Assembly (NCBI GenBank): GCA_039182125.1
Contig: JBCDCH010000009.1
Location: forward strand, 1-64,000
Length of the DNA stretch: 64,000 bases
Source of the DNA: Planctomycetota bacterium
GTDB taxonomy: Bacteria > Planctomycetota > Phycisphaerae > Tepidisphaerales > Tepidisphaeraceae
Direction: 5' to 3'
A program made the position numbers and the translations under genes. Below the pieces are notes generated by a model. That model searched no databases. It was not told the origin of the DNA and worked only from the letters and a program-made list of their open reading frames with translations. Shown piece by piece: positions 20,670 to 29,194 of the stretch. The stretch's first letter is position 1; every line of letters starts with the position of its first letter.

Positions 20670-21329
20670 TTACGCGGCGGCGGGCCCGTCAAAGCTGACG
20701 CCGTGCCGTTTCCACTTGTCCGCGAAGTGGGCGACGGCGGCGTGGAGTCGGCTTTTGACCGTACCGAGCGGAATGTTCAGGATCTCGCTGATCTGCTTGT
20801 ACGGGAACTGATGGAAGTAGCTCAGCAGAATGATCTCACGGAGGTGCTCGGGAAGCTCCATGACCGCCGCACGAACGGCTTGCTCCAGTTCCTGTCTTTG
20901 CAACGGCTCGTCTGGAACAGGCACGTCGGCCACCATGAGGTCGACGAACTCGGTGCCGTCAGCGCCGCCATCGACCTTTGCCGAGAGTGGCGCGGCGGGG
21001 CGGCGGGCCTGCGATCTGAGCATGTCACGGCCCTTGTTCGCCGCGATCGTGAACAGCCATGGCCGAAACCGGCGTGTAACGTCAAACGAGCCGGCGGACT
21101 GGCTCACTTGTAATAGCGCTTCCTGGTAAACGTCTTCCGCAGCGGCACGATTGCCCAAAAACCGAACCAGGAAATGGAACAACTCCCGCTCATACCGCCC
21201 GATGAGCTGCGTGAACGCCCCTTGATCGCCGTCCCGAAAGCGTTCGAGCAACCGTTCGTCACTCACGGCCGGATCGGTGTCCGGCTGAGAGTTGATCGGG
21301 GACGGTGCTTTAATCGTCGTTTGTGCCAT
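20670..21329 (-). CDS. RNA polymerase sigma-70 factor, ECF type
   Basis: A 219-residue extracytoplasmic-function sigma factor. Region 2 spans about 25-100 (LIGRYERELFHFLVRFLGNR, AAEDVYQEALLQV, FRPWLFTIAANKGRDMLRS). Region 4 spans about 150-205 (ELPEHLREIILLSYFHQF, then YKQISEILNIPLGTVKSRLHAAV). No anti-sigma gene is adjacent, so its control is not evident. A short inverted repeat (21347-21363) lies just upstream of its start, in the 100-bp gap shared with rlmN. Confidence 0.93.
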   Translation of the reverse strand: MAQTTIKAPSPINSQPDTDPAVSDERLLERFRDGDQGAFTQLIGRYERELFHFLVRFLGNRAAAEDVYQEALLQVSQSAGSFDVTRRFRPWLFTIAANKGRDMLRSQARRPAAPLSAKVDGGADGTEFVDLMVADVPVPDEPLQRQELEQAVRAAVMELPEHLREIILLSYFHQFPYKQISEILNIPLGTVKSRLHAAVAHFADKWKRHGVSFDGPAAA

Positions 21330-21346
21330 CGTGGGTCGGTCCTGCC

Positions 21347-21363
21347 GTAGGATGTCGTCCTAC
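21347..21363. repeat. Inverted repeat between the sigma-factor and rlmN genes
   Basis: GTAGGA and TCCTAC arms flank TGTCG. It could be an operator or a small hairpin in the divergent intergenic region; there is no T-run. Confidence 0.3.
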
Positions 21364-21429
21364 TACTTTAAGCCTGACAAACTTCGTGCCGCTCGTATAC
21401 GACCGATCGAACGTTCGTTCACTTTTGAA

Positions 21430-22533
21430 ATGAAGAGTCCAAGTCCGACCCATCCCGATCCGTCCGTGCATTGGCTGGGCCTGACCGCGACAGAAGGTCG
21501 TGCCCGCGTGACAGATTGGGGGCTTCCCGCGTTTCGCGCCAAGCAGCTCAATCAATGGGTGTACGAGCGATTTTGCACGGCCCCTGGGCAGATGACGAAC
21601 CTGTCCAAGTCGCTGCAGGCTGAGTTGACACCCCTGTTCGAGCCGACGCGGACGCTCAGCGACCAGCGTTCGAGTGACGGGACGCGGAAGTTTCTGTTCG
21701 GCTGGGACGACGGGCAGTCGGCCGAGACCGTGATGATCCCCGACGATGGCGGTGCGAAATCCCGCCGGACCGCGTGCATCTCGAGCCAGGTCGGCTGTCC
21801 GGTTGGCTGTCGGTTCTGCGCCAGCGGTCAAAACGGCAAGCTTGGCGACCTGACCGTGGCACGGATTGTCGAACAGGTGATCCGCGTGAACGCCGCGCTG
21901 GCCGAGGAAGGCACGAAGCTGACCAACTTGGTGTTTATGGGCATGGGGGAGCCGTTGGCCAACTACCGCGAAGTCGCGCAGGCGTTGCGCGTGCTCACTG
22001 ACCCGGACTGCCTCGGCATGTCGCCGCGTCGAATCACCGTCAGCACCGTCGGCGTGCCGCCGCGAATCCGGCAACTCGCCGATGAAAACGCACCGATCAA
22101 CCTGGCCCTTTCACTGCACGCGCCCAACGAGCCGCTGCGCCGAGAACTCATCCCATGGGCCGAGCACTTCACGCTCGACGATATCCTCGACGCTTGTCGT
22201 TACTACTTCGAGAAGACCCGACGCGAAATCACGTTCGAGTACATCCTGCTGCGCGACGTCAACGACCGGCGTGAGCACGCGGTCGAGCTGGCCGCGATCT
22301 GTCGGGCGATGCGGTGCAACGTCAACCTCCTGCGGTACAACGAGGTCGAGGGCATCGACTACGTCCGACCGCGATCGCCCGACGTGATGGCGTTCCAAAG
22401 CGAGCTCCGCCGGCGGGGGGTCAACGCCCATGTTCGCAAGTCGCGGGGGCGTGACATTGATGCCGCGTGCGGTCAGCTACGCAAGAAGCAGGAGCGGGAA
22501 TCCAAGCTCGTTCAACTCGGAGCACCACGATGA
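21430..22533 (+). CDS. rlmN: 23S rRNA (adenine-C2)-methyltransferase RlmN
   Basis: A 367-residue radical SAM methyltransferase that modifies A2503 of 23S rRNA and A37 of some tRNAs. The [4Fe-4S] motif is C123-P-V-G-C127-R-F-C130. Family blocks are TACISSQVGCPVGC, LVFMGMGEPLANY and ALSLHAPN. The second catalytic Cys is in DAACGQL near the C-terminus. The start at 21430 gives a family-typical N-terminus. The ATGA overlap with the prepilin-type gene indicates coupling. Confidence 0.95.
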   Translation: MKSPSPTHPDPSVHWLGLTATEGRARVTDWGLPAFRAKQLNQWVYERFCTAPGQMTNLSKSLQAELTPLFEPTRTLSDQRSSDGTRKFLFGWDDGQSAETVMIPDDGGAKSRRTACISSQVGCPVGCRFCASGQNGKLGDLTVARIVEQVIRVNAALAEEGTKLTNLVFMGMGEPLANYREVAQALRVLTDPDCLGMSPRRITVSTVGVPPRIRQLADENAPINLALSLHAPNEPLRRELIPWAEHFTLDDILDACRYYFEKTRREITFEYILLRDVNDRREHAVELAAICRAMRCNVNLLRYNEVEGIDYVRPRSPDVMAFQSELRRRGVNAHVRKSRGRDIDAACGQLRKKQERESKLVQLGAPR

Positions 22534-23423
22534 GAAAGCGCGGATTCACCCTGCTCGAACTGCTGTTGATCCTCGGCATCGTCGTGGTGCTGTTGGCGAT
22601 CGTGGTTCCCTACGCGGCGGCGTTTCGAGAGGGGGCACGCCGGGTCGAGTGCGTCGACCAACTTCGGCAAATCCGCGATGGTTTGGATCGATACATTCTC
22701 ACCAACATCGACTACCCCCGCGTGACCTACGCCCCGGACTCGGCCGGGTACACCGCTTTCACCGGGACCGACGATGCCGAGCCGTTCGTCCAGGGCGCGG
22801 GTGAAGATGTCCAATCCAATGACGTGACAGCGTCGCTCTGGTTGCTCATGCGCAGTGCCTTGGTGCCCGACCCGGGCGTGTTCGTATGCCCGTCGACGTG
22901 GGACACCGCGGACCCGTTGACCAACAAGGACGGCGTCCGTGTCGGCCCGGCCGAGCGCGGCAACTTTCGCGGGCCCGGCAACCTGAGCTATTCCTACGCC
23001 AACCCGTTCAGCATGGCCGAGCAGTTCGGGCTGAAGCAAGACAATCTTCCGGGCGGCTTCGCGCTCATGGCCGACATGAACCCCGGCACCGGCGTCGATG
23101 GCATCTTCCCCGTGCCGTCCGACGCCACCGCGGGGCAGTTCGCCGCCGCCAACAGTCCGAACCACAACCGTGCCGGGCAAAACGTGCTCTACGCCGACGG
23201 CAGCGTCCGCTGGCACGCGACCCCATACGTCGGCTTCGCCTACGCGCCGGCCAAAGAAGAAGCCGCCGCCGTCTGGGGCGACAACATCTACTCGACGCTC
23301 AGCATCGAAAGCCTACCGGCCGAACACGGCGAGCCGTTCGATCTCCCAGGCTTCATCGGCCAAAGCCTGGCCCCATCCCACGTCAACGACAGCTACCTCG
23401 TCCCAACCATCCGCGACGAGTAA
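22530..23423 (+). CDS. Prepilin-type N-terminal cleavage/methylation domain protein
   Basis: A 297-residue type II pseudopilin-like protein. It starts with the class III prepilin signal MRKRGFTLLELL: cleavage after Gly5, methylated Phe and Glu at +5. A 20-residue hydrophobic helix follows. The globular part contains CVDQLRQIRDGLDRYI and a terminal block (NHNRAGQNVLYADGSVRWH) typical of the abundant planctomycete H-X9-DG proteins. Processing by a prepilin peptidase and envelope localisation are expected. It is coupled to rlmN by a 4-bp overlap. Confidence 0.92.
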   Translation: MRKRGFTLLELLLILGIVVVLLAIVVPYAAAFREGARRVECVDQLRQIRDGLDRYILTNIDYPRVTYAPDSAGYTAFTGTDDAEPFVQGAGEDVQSNDVTASLWLLMRSALVPDPGVFVCPSTWDTADPLTNKDGVRVGPAERGNFRGPGNLSYSYANPFSMAEQFGLKQDNLPGGFALMADMNPGTGVDGIFPVPSDATAGQFAAANSPNHNRAGQNVLYADGSVRWHATPYVGFAYAPAKEEAAAVWGDNIYSTLSIESLPAEHGEPFDLPGFIGQSLAPSHVNDSYLVPTIRDE

Positions 23424-23565
23424 CCACCACGCAAACGCCCGTAATCGCTGCTGCAAAGCATGCATGGTCCGATAAGGACGGTTATGTTAGATGAACCGTT
23501 GAGGGGCAGGCCACGGGGTATGACTTTTACGTCGGTAAGCCGATGTAGCATGTTGGAAGCAGCCA

Positions 23566-24159
23566 CTAAAGACGGTCGAACGGTTTGTCGGTCTTCCAAA
23601 GGACCTTGCCGGTCTCGGCATCTCTAATGATACGGACCTTGAGGATAGGTAAGCTATCGACGCTTCTGCTTGGCTCTAGTTCACCACTATCTGGACTTGG
23701 CCCTGCCACTTCTCCGTCGATCACGAGCGAGCGTGAATTAAGCCGCCGAAAGCCATCTATCTCGACCTGCATCCCAAACGGGAAGGACGTTCGGGGCCCC
23801 AAGACGGCGAAACCCTTCTCTTTGAACCTGAACTCGATCTCTGCATCGTCACTGTCTTCACGACCGACAGGCGAACGGAGGTACCGTGGATTGTCTTCAA
23901 GATCAAACACCGTAAAAAAGCCTCGTGGCTCGACCGCAATGTCCGCTCGGGCTATCCCGGTTTCGTCGAGAGGCACCACTACCGCATCTGGACCACGAAA
24001 TGCAGTTAGCCCTTCAGACACATAACTGACACGCAGCAACCCTTGAACGATTGGTTCCTCCGACGCAGAGTCGACACATTTCACGCTAACCTCTCGATAC
24101 TCCCACGCCCGACAACCTGAAAGAACCATCAATGTTAATAGTGCGATCGAAAGTTTCAT
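23566..24159 (-). CDS. Hypothetical lipoprotein
   Basis: A 197-residue protein of unknown family. A lipoprotein signal (MKLSIALLTLMVLSGC, lipid-modified Cys at 16) is followed by a mostly beta-strand-like sequence with no recognised motif. A Shine-Dalgarno sequence (AGAGGA) precedes the ATG at 24159. Base composition and codon use are noticeably less GC-rich than the neighbours, matching the broken gene on its upstream side. It ends 142 bp from the prepilin-type gene. Confidence 0.65.
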   Translation of the reverse strand: MKLSIALLTLMVLSGCRAWEYREVSVKCVDSASEEPIVQGLLRVSYVSEGLTAFRGPDAVVVPLDETGIARADIAVEPRGFFTVFDLEDNPRYLRSPVGREDSDDAEIEFRFKEKGFAVLGPRTSFPFGMQVEIDGFRRLNSRSLVIDGEVAGPSPDSGELEPSRSVDSLPILKVRIIRDAETGKVLWKTDKPFDRL

Positions 24160-24188
24160 TTGATCCTCTTTTCGTGGCGTGCGCAATC

Positions 24189-26485
24189 TTAACTGCCAAG
24201 CCCAGAAACAATTATGTCCAATCTGACGTCTTGCCACACAAAGAGCGGCGCAACGTCATGATTGACGTCCGATCCGCCATCGAACAAAAACGTGCTTCCG
24301 TTCCAAATCTGCGTGGTCATTCGATTGGCGTAGTTCGGATCAGTTGTCACATTAACATTATTTGACGCGATCGTTGACGGAAGCACGCTCCCTTTCAACA
24401 GACTTGAGAACCCAGTTCCGACAGAGTTCTGTGCACCGTTTATCCGAACCTCGCCGTTCCCAGCTTTTGTCTGATAGTAGTTGTTATGCGCATCGACATT
24501 GTCAAGGACGCCGCTAAACCAAATCCATTTTACAATCCTCGCCGGAAGGCCGTGCACCACATCGATCGTTTCAAGCATCTTGACAGGGATTTGGGCCTCA
24601 AGGTCATCGCCGTATAGTTCAGAACCTGCCATTTTTCGGGTTTCGTTGACTGCCGCCACGCCGCCTCAGCTAAATGCGAATATGTTGATATTGTAGTCAT
24701 CAAACTCGTCGACCTCGATTTCACCGTTCATGTTAGCGTCAACACTCTGCTCATCTAAGAATTTCAAGAGAGCAATTGTTCCAGATGGTCCATCATCGAA
24801 GAAAAACGTATTTCGGACATCTGGCGGCGGCAATGTGGGTTTCAAAATTGTTACGGTCTCACCTTGGTTGAAAAGCGCGTCTTCGATGTTCGGGAGCATG
24901 TCTTCTAAAACGGCATTGCCGAGTGGTTCGACTCCATTAATCGTTGCACCATTCCATGCAAGGAAGATTTCTTGCTCACCCGTTGGGGGCGGAGACGGTG
25001 TTTTTGGCGCAGTTGGCGTGCTCGAAGGCGTTCCAGTTACAATTGCGACTGTGCCAGAACAAGGCCCGTGCTGCCGAACACCGTGACTCTGTGTGAAAGA
25101 CTAGCCCCACCTGGTAGATCGTCTGCCACTGCATCCGAGGCACCCGACAGTCCGGTCAGTTGTACGACAGCTTCCTGTTCTGCCACGCCATCTTGATCCC
25201 AATCGACCTCGATAGTGGCATACTCCCACCAGCAACATTGTCCCAATCAAGGTTCACTTGATTGTTGGTGCCCGTCCCAACATTGAGTGTTAGCGTTGAT
25301 GAAGTTGCAGATGCACTGACGGATGGTGCGGAAAAATTGACGCTGTTTTCCGCGATCACGCGGTATTGGTACGTGCCATTGACGCCAGTATCGGTGAAGG
25401 TCACATCTTCGGCATCCCCTGCTGCGCTCGCAACTTCAACAAACGCACCCGTACCGATGGCCCGCTCGATTCGGAAAGCAGTCTGGGTCGTAGCATTGTT
25501 CGCCCATGTCACTTGGACATTGCCCGGAGAGATGATATTCGACATCACATTTGTTGGCGCAGGGAGAACGGTGACTGACGATGTTCCGTTGGTGGTGTGG
25601 CCTAGCCCCGCTGCTACCGTCCATGGCCGCCAGTGATACCAATGGTTGGTACCATCGACCAAATCTGTATCTTGGTAACTATTCTGGATTCCCGGGATGC
25701 TGTCGTGCGCCACGTAGTCGATGCCGTCGAATGACCGGAAGACTCTCCACTCGTCCGGAGGAGTTTGAGATCCGCTACCCCCACCTTTGACGTTACGTGT
25801 GACAATGATCTCACTGGCTGATTGCGTGGAAGCCGTTAGAAAACCCTCGATGGCAGATGGCGGATCCAGTGTGACGCTGAAGGTTCGCTGCAGGATCAAT
25901 GCATCAAACAGATCGACATCCTGGCACCGTCGAGATCGCCATCACTCCAAACGACGCTGGGGTCACTCAATCCGAAGTTTCGCTGTACGACCAAGGCGTC
26001 GAACAGGTCAACATCTCGATCGCGGTCAAGGTCACCTTGAACGAAGAATGTTTCGATGAGCGTGTCGGATGTGCCGATGGGGTCGCCGCTGCTGTCGAGG
26101 ATGTTCTCGAAGTTGAGCAATGCCTCGTAGTTGGCATTGGGTGGCAAGGTCGACCCCGTCGATGGATCGAGAAAGTCAACTCGGCGATTGTCGTCGCCGG
26201 GTCGTAGGTGAAGGAAAGGCTGTTGTCAGCCCTTTCGGTGTTTCGGGTTAAATCGTAGACCTCGGCATCGGCGAGCGTCACAGACGAAGCCGGAACACCC
26301 GCGACATCGAAGATGAAACGCTGAGGACCCGCATCAACATCGAACTGCCCTGTCGCGACTGCGGCTAGTAGCCGCCTGTCCTCCAAGACCTCACACGCAA
26401 CCCTCTTAACCGGGTCGGCGTAGGATCGTCTGCGACGGACTGACAAAAGCTCCCGAAAACGGCAGTGAGTGCCCATGAGTTTCAT
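24189..26485 (-). pseudogene. Broken LEPR-XLL / dockerin / FnIII / alpha-beta-hydrolase-like exported protein
   Basis: About 765 codons of one original gene, interrupted by four 1-nt losses and one TGA. In order: a planctomycete LEPR-XLL-type N-terminus (CEVLEDRRLLAA), a Planctomycetes-style leader domain, two dockerin-like repeats (GDLDRDRDVDLFDALVVQRN, and a second recovered after correction), a fibronectin type III domain (about 25300-25560), and a C-terminal part with a lipase-like nucleophile elbow (AFS-stop-GG). Shifts map to 26172-26174, 25920-25921, 25225-25227 and 25043-25044; the TGA is at 24666-24668. The start at 26485 follows a CGGAG Shine-Dalgarno. Pseudogene or consensus errors; not resolvable here. 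Confidence 0.7.
24666..24668 (-). other. In-frame TGA within the hydrolase nucleophile-elbow region
   Basis: The frame is open on both sides: upstream ends NINIFAFS and downstream continues GGVAAVNETRKMAG. Reading TGG (Trp) here gives FSWGG, like a serine-hydrolase elbow. A genuine stop with a separate downstream gene is possible, but no start signal is seen there. Confidence 0.55.
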
Positions 26486-26526
26486 ACTGAACTCCGAGGC
26501 AAAAGATGACTTTACCAAACGGTGCG

Positions 26527-26554
26527 ATTATGACATTTTCTGGAGCCTTCACAA
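26527..26554 (-). promoter_or_regulatory. Putative sigma-70 promoter of the LEPR-XLL gene
   Basis: On the minus strand, TTGTGA (-35, 26549-26554) and CATAAT (-10, 26527-26532) are separated by 16 bp. The predicted start point near 26520 gives a 35-nt leader containing CGGAG before the ATG at 26485, unlike the leaderless pattern seen elsewhere in the window. Confidence 0.5.
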
Positions 26555-26648
26555 CTGGAAATCCATAAGGAGTTCCGCAGCTATACGTCGCAGTTGGACA
26601 GGTGCCGGTATGTTGAATCCACCGCTGCCTGGAAAAGGGCTTTCGGAC

Positions 26649-27221
26649 TTACGCCGTGCCGTAGTAGACGCCTTCGTGTTCGACCCAGCCGTCTTCGTGC
26701 CAGCCCTTGGGGTCGTGGTGGGTCCAGTGGACGACGCCGCCCATGTCGTTCCATTCGTACTCGCCGCGGACGCGGACGAGGTCGCCTTCGCTGATGGGGA
26801 CGCGCTTGGCGAGGTCGATGTTGTGGGAAATCTTGAGCGTGATGCCGCCGGGGGTGTCCATGAGCCAGCGCTGGTGTCGGCTGCCCTCGTTGTCGTCCTT
26901 AAGCAGATGCACCACCCGGCCTACCACGGTGACCATCGTGTCGGACTGGCGGGCGTCGAAGAGTTCGGGGATCGGATCCTCGAACTGCTCGGGCTCTCGG
27001 CCCAGCAGCCGCTCGGTGTCGCTCTTGCCATCGACCGATCGGCTCGGCTCTGGGAACGGCTTCGCCGGCTTGCGTTCGACGTCCGGCTCGACGCCGATGA
27101 ACCCGCCGGTGGATGTGCTGCCGGTCTTCGCGGACTTCTTCGACGAGAAGAACTTCAGCACGAACGGCAGAATCGCGATCAACAGTTTGATCAGGCTGCG
27201 CGTGTTGGACGACTTCGACAT
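26649..27221 (-). CDS. DUF3465 family protein
   Basis: A 190-residue protein with an N-terminal hydrophobic segment (SLIKLLIAILPFVLKFF, about 9-25) that may be a membrane anchor, a disordered linker, and a C-terminal DUF3465-like domain at about 90-190. The family block is VVHWTHHDPKGWHEDGWVEH. The domain has an OB-fold-like strand pattern (MVTVVGRVVHLLKDD, then LVRVRGEYEW). The family has no assigned activity. It lies 9 bp downstream of msrA on the same strand, so co-transcription is likely. Confidence 0.75.
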   Translation of the reverse strand: MSKSSNTRSLIKLLIAILPFVLKFFSSKKSAKTGSTSTGGFIGVEPDVERKPAKPFPEPSRSVDGKSDTERLLGREPEQFEDPIPELFDARQSDTMVTVVGRVVHLLKDDNEGSRHQRWLMDTPGGITLKISHNIDLAKRVPISEGDLVRVRGEYEWNDMGGVVHWTHHDPKGWHEDGWVEHEGVYYGTA

Positions 27222-27230
27222 GGGCCGAGT

Positions 27231-27815
27231 CTACCCGGCCGACGCCAGCAGAGCCCGCATCTTGTCGATCTTCGGCAAGGCCGTGCAAGCCACGTACGGC
27301 TGGCTCGGATTCCGGCGAGCAAAGTCCTGGTGGTACGGCTCCGCCTCGAAGAACTCGGTCAACGGCTCGATTGTCGTCGCGATCGGCTGGTCGAAGTAGC
27401 CCGCGTCGTCCAGTTGCTTGACGTACGCGCTGACGACCTCGCGCTGCTGTTCGTTGGCGTAGAAAAATGCCGAGCGGTATTGCGTACCGCGGTCAGCCCC
27501 TTGGCGGTTTAGTTGGGTCGGGTCGTGCGCGACGCCGAAGAACACTTGCACGAGTGTTTCGAAGCTGACCTCGGCCGGGTCGTAAGTGACGCGGATGACC
27601 TCGGCGTGACCGGTGTCGCCGCGACAGGTCGCTTCGTAGTTGGCCGTGCTCGCATCGCCGCCGGCGTAACCGCTGGTAACGTCGGTGACGCCGGGGATGA
27701 TCTCGAAGACCCCTTCGACACACCAGAAACACCCGCCGGCAAACACCGCCGTCTGCGAGCCGGCGTCATCGGCGACATCAAGCTTCGTCAACGGTTCGGG
27801 CGGCAGTTCGGCCAT
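27231..27815 (-). CDS. msrA: Peptide methionine (S)-S-oxide reductase MsrA
   Basis: A 194-residue enzyme that reduces the S-epimer of methionine sulfoxide in proteins. The catalytic motif GGCFWC is at 27-32, with nucleophile Cys29. Further family blocks are GYAGGDASTANYEATCRGDTG, HDPTQLNRQGADRGTQYRS and a late EPYHQDFARRNP. The protein appears cytosolic. The ATG is preceded by a TATGAT hexamer 5 nt upstream. It is divergent from the cytosine deaminase-like gene. Confidence 0.95.
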   Translation of the reverse strand: MAELPPEPLTKLDVADDAGSQTAVFAGGCFWCVEGVFEIIPGVTDVTSGYAGGDASTANYEATCRGDTGHAEVIRVTYDPAEVSFETLVQVFFGVAHDPTQLNRQGADRGTQYRSAFFYANEQQREVVSAYVKQLDDAGYFDQPIATTIEPLTEFFEAEPYHQDFARRNPSQPYVACTALPKIDKMRALLASAG

Positions 27816-27820
27816 GTCGA

Positions 27821-27826
27821 ATCATA
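27821..27826 (-). promoter_or_regulatory. Putative -10 element (TATGAT) of msrA
   Basis: TATGAT is followed by 5 nt and the ATG at 27815, the same arrangement as at the AcpS fusion gene. No Shine-Dalgarno sequence is present. Confidence 0.45.
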
Positions 27827-27851
27827 CGACGTCGGCGGTATGCTGGTTTCA

Positions 27852-28325
27852 ATGACCGACGACCCGTTCATGCAGGCGGCGATTGACGAGGCGATGAAGG
27901 GCTTGGCGGAAGGCGGGTTGCCGATCGGATCGGTGCTGGTGCGGGGCCATGGTCCATCAGGGGAGATCGTCGGGCGCGGTCACAATCGCCGCGTTCAGCA
28001 CGGTGATCCGATGGCCCACGCCGAGATTGACGCCCTCACCCAAGCCGGCCGACAACGCACTTACGCCGACACCGTCCTCTACTCCACGCTCATGCCCTGC
28101 TACCTGTGCAGCGGCGCGGTCGTGCAGTTCGGCATCCCCAAGGTCATCGTCGGCGAAAGCAAAAACTTCCCCGGCGGCGACGGCCCCGGCGGCAACTCCG
28201 TCGACTTCCTCCGCAGCCACGGCGTCGACGTCACCGACCTCGCCGACCCCACCTGCATCGCCATGATGCACGACTTCATCACTGCCAACCCGCAACTCTG
28301 GAACGAGGACATCGGAGTTGAGTGA
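27852..28325 (+). CDS. Cytosine deaminase, FCY1 (yeast)-like
   Basis: A 157-residue zinc-dependent deaminase. The HAE motif is His56-Ala-Glu58 and the PCxxC motif gives Cys83 and Cys86. Blocks GGLPIGSVLVRG, RGHNRRVQHGDP, TVLYSTLMPCYLC and the terminal WNEDIGV follow the yeast FCY1 cytosine deaminase closely, more than tRNA-adenosine deaminases (TadA). The expected reaction is cytosine to uracil plus ammonia in pyrimidine salvage. The start at 27852 is chosen; ATG 27840 adds four residues. The stop overlaps the TTG start of the next gene. Confidence 0.88.
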   Translation: MTDDPFMQAAIDEAMKGLAEGGLPIGSVLVRGHGPSGEIVGRGHNRRVQHGDPMAHAEIDALTQAGRQRTYADTVLYSTLMPCYLCSGAVVQFGIPKVIVGESKNFPGGDGPGGNSVDFLRSHGVDVTDLADPTCIAMMHDFITANPQLWNEDIGVE

Positions 28326-28788
28326 GGCACTGGACTATGCCGGGCTGAGTAACGCGCAGGGTCTGTCGATCACTGAACGACACGATCGGCTCGTTTTCAC
28401 CACTCGCGTTTCTTGGTTGGCTTTCATCGCCGCGAAATCTGTTTGGACCGGCGATTCAATCGGGTTGGTAAAAGACGTCTTGTCTGCGTTGTGGAAACGT
28501 CAGCCGTTCGTCCGACCGTTCGATACGCAGATCGCTATTGATCGCAGTGTGCTTATCGTACAACGCGGTCGTGATGAATCAGGCATGATTCTCAAGCCGC
28601 CCGAGACGTTCGAGATTCCAATCGATCAAGTCCTTGAGATTCGCAAGAACCGTTTCGAGCATGGCGTGTGGATCGACGCGCCGGGCTACATAAAGGACAC
28701 GTTCTTCAAGGGCCGTAAAGACGCTCAGGTGATCGCGGACACGCTGAACCGACGGTTGCGGCAGTTACGGGCTGATGCCGAAGGCTGA
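28318..28788 (+). CDS. Hypothetical protein
   Basis: A 156-residue protein of no recognised family. It has alternating strands (RLVFTTRVSWLAFIAAKS, SVLIVQRGRDE, TFEIPIDQVLEIRKNRF), suggesting a compact beta-rich, PH-like domain, and a basic C-terminal helix (DTLNRRLRQLRADAEG). The proposed TTG start at 28318 overlaps the deaminase gene by 8 bp. Its stop lies inside the left arm of a long inverted repeat (28777-28852). Coding is supported by the overlap and an open frame, not by homology. Confidence 0.5.
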   Translation: MSEALDYAGLSNAQGLSITERHDRLVFTTRVSWLAFIAAKSVWTGDSIGLVKDVLSALWKRQPFVRPFDTQIAIDRSVLIVQRGRDESGMILKPPETFEIPIDQVLEIRKNRFEHGVWIDAPGYIKDTFFKGRKDAQVIADTLNRRLRQLRADAEG

Positions 28789-28852
28789 GTCTGCGAAGCT
28801 TCGGGTATCCCCGTGACCGATGCCCGAGGCTTCGCGTTGCTCAGCCTTCGGC
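28777..28852 (+). repeat. Long nested inverted repeat (probable hairpin/terminator)
   Basis: The outer arms GCCGAAGGCTGAG (28777-28789) and CTCAGCCTTCGGC (28840-28852) pair perfectly over 13 bp. The inner arms GCGAAGCTTCGGG (28793-28805) and CCCGAGGCTTCGC (28823-28835) pair with one wobble. The loop is about 17 nt. No T-run follows. It covers the end of the upstream gene. Confidence 0.75.
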
Positions 28853-28990
28853 GTCATACCACGGGTGATCGGCATGGCTTGCCCCATGTGACGCGCAATC
28901 ACGCCGGGCCGCTGTCGCGCCGGACGGATTTCGTTGGTCACGACCGATATCTCGGGACACTCTGCGGGGGGCGATCGCATCGCCCGTCGT

Positions 28991-29194
28991 ATGACCCGCC
29001 GAGCCCGCACAACCCGAACGCTTTTCGCCGCGTTGCTGCTGATTGTCGCATCGGTCGGCGTGCGTGGGGCGACGGTGAATTCGAATGCCGAGCCCGATGC
29101 GGTCGTGGACAACGAGCCACGCAAACTGCGCAAGCTGCACATGGTCCGCCCCGACCTGATTCCGTTTCCGGTGAAGGTCAACTTCTACTGCTAA
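28991..29194 (+). CDS. Small exported protein, unknown
   Basis: A 67-residue candidate with a clear signal peptide: a basic n-region (MTRRARTTRT), a hydrophobic core (LFAALLLIVASVGV) and an AlaXAla-like cleavage area near RGAT. The mature part is about 40 residues and ends in PFPVKVNFYC. No family is recognised. Start ATG 28991 follows an intergenic stretch of about 200 bp that includes the long hairpin. The stop overlaps the convergent aminotransferase gene by 4 bp. Confidence 0.5.
   Translation: MTRRARTTRTLFAALLLIVASVGVRGATVNSNAEPDAVVDNEPRKLRKLHMVRPDLIPFPVKVNFYC

Noticed and set aside
23480-23510. Hairpin ACGGTT/AACCGT after the prepilin-type gene
   Set aside because: The stem is only 6 bp with a 10-nt loop and no T-run; too weak to call a terminator.
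24666-24668. Selenocysteine or TGA recoding
   Set aside because: TGA ends many normal genes in the window and no SECIS-like hairpin follows; the neighbouring frameshifts already mark the gene as damaged.
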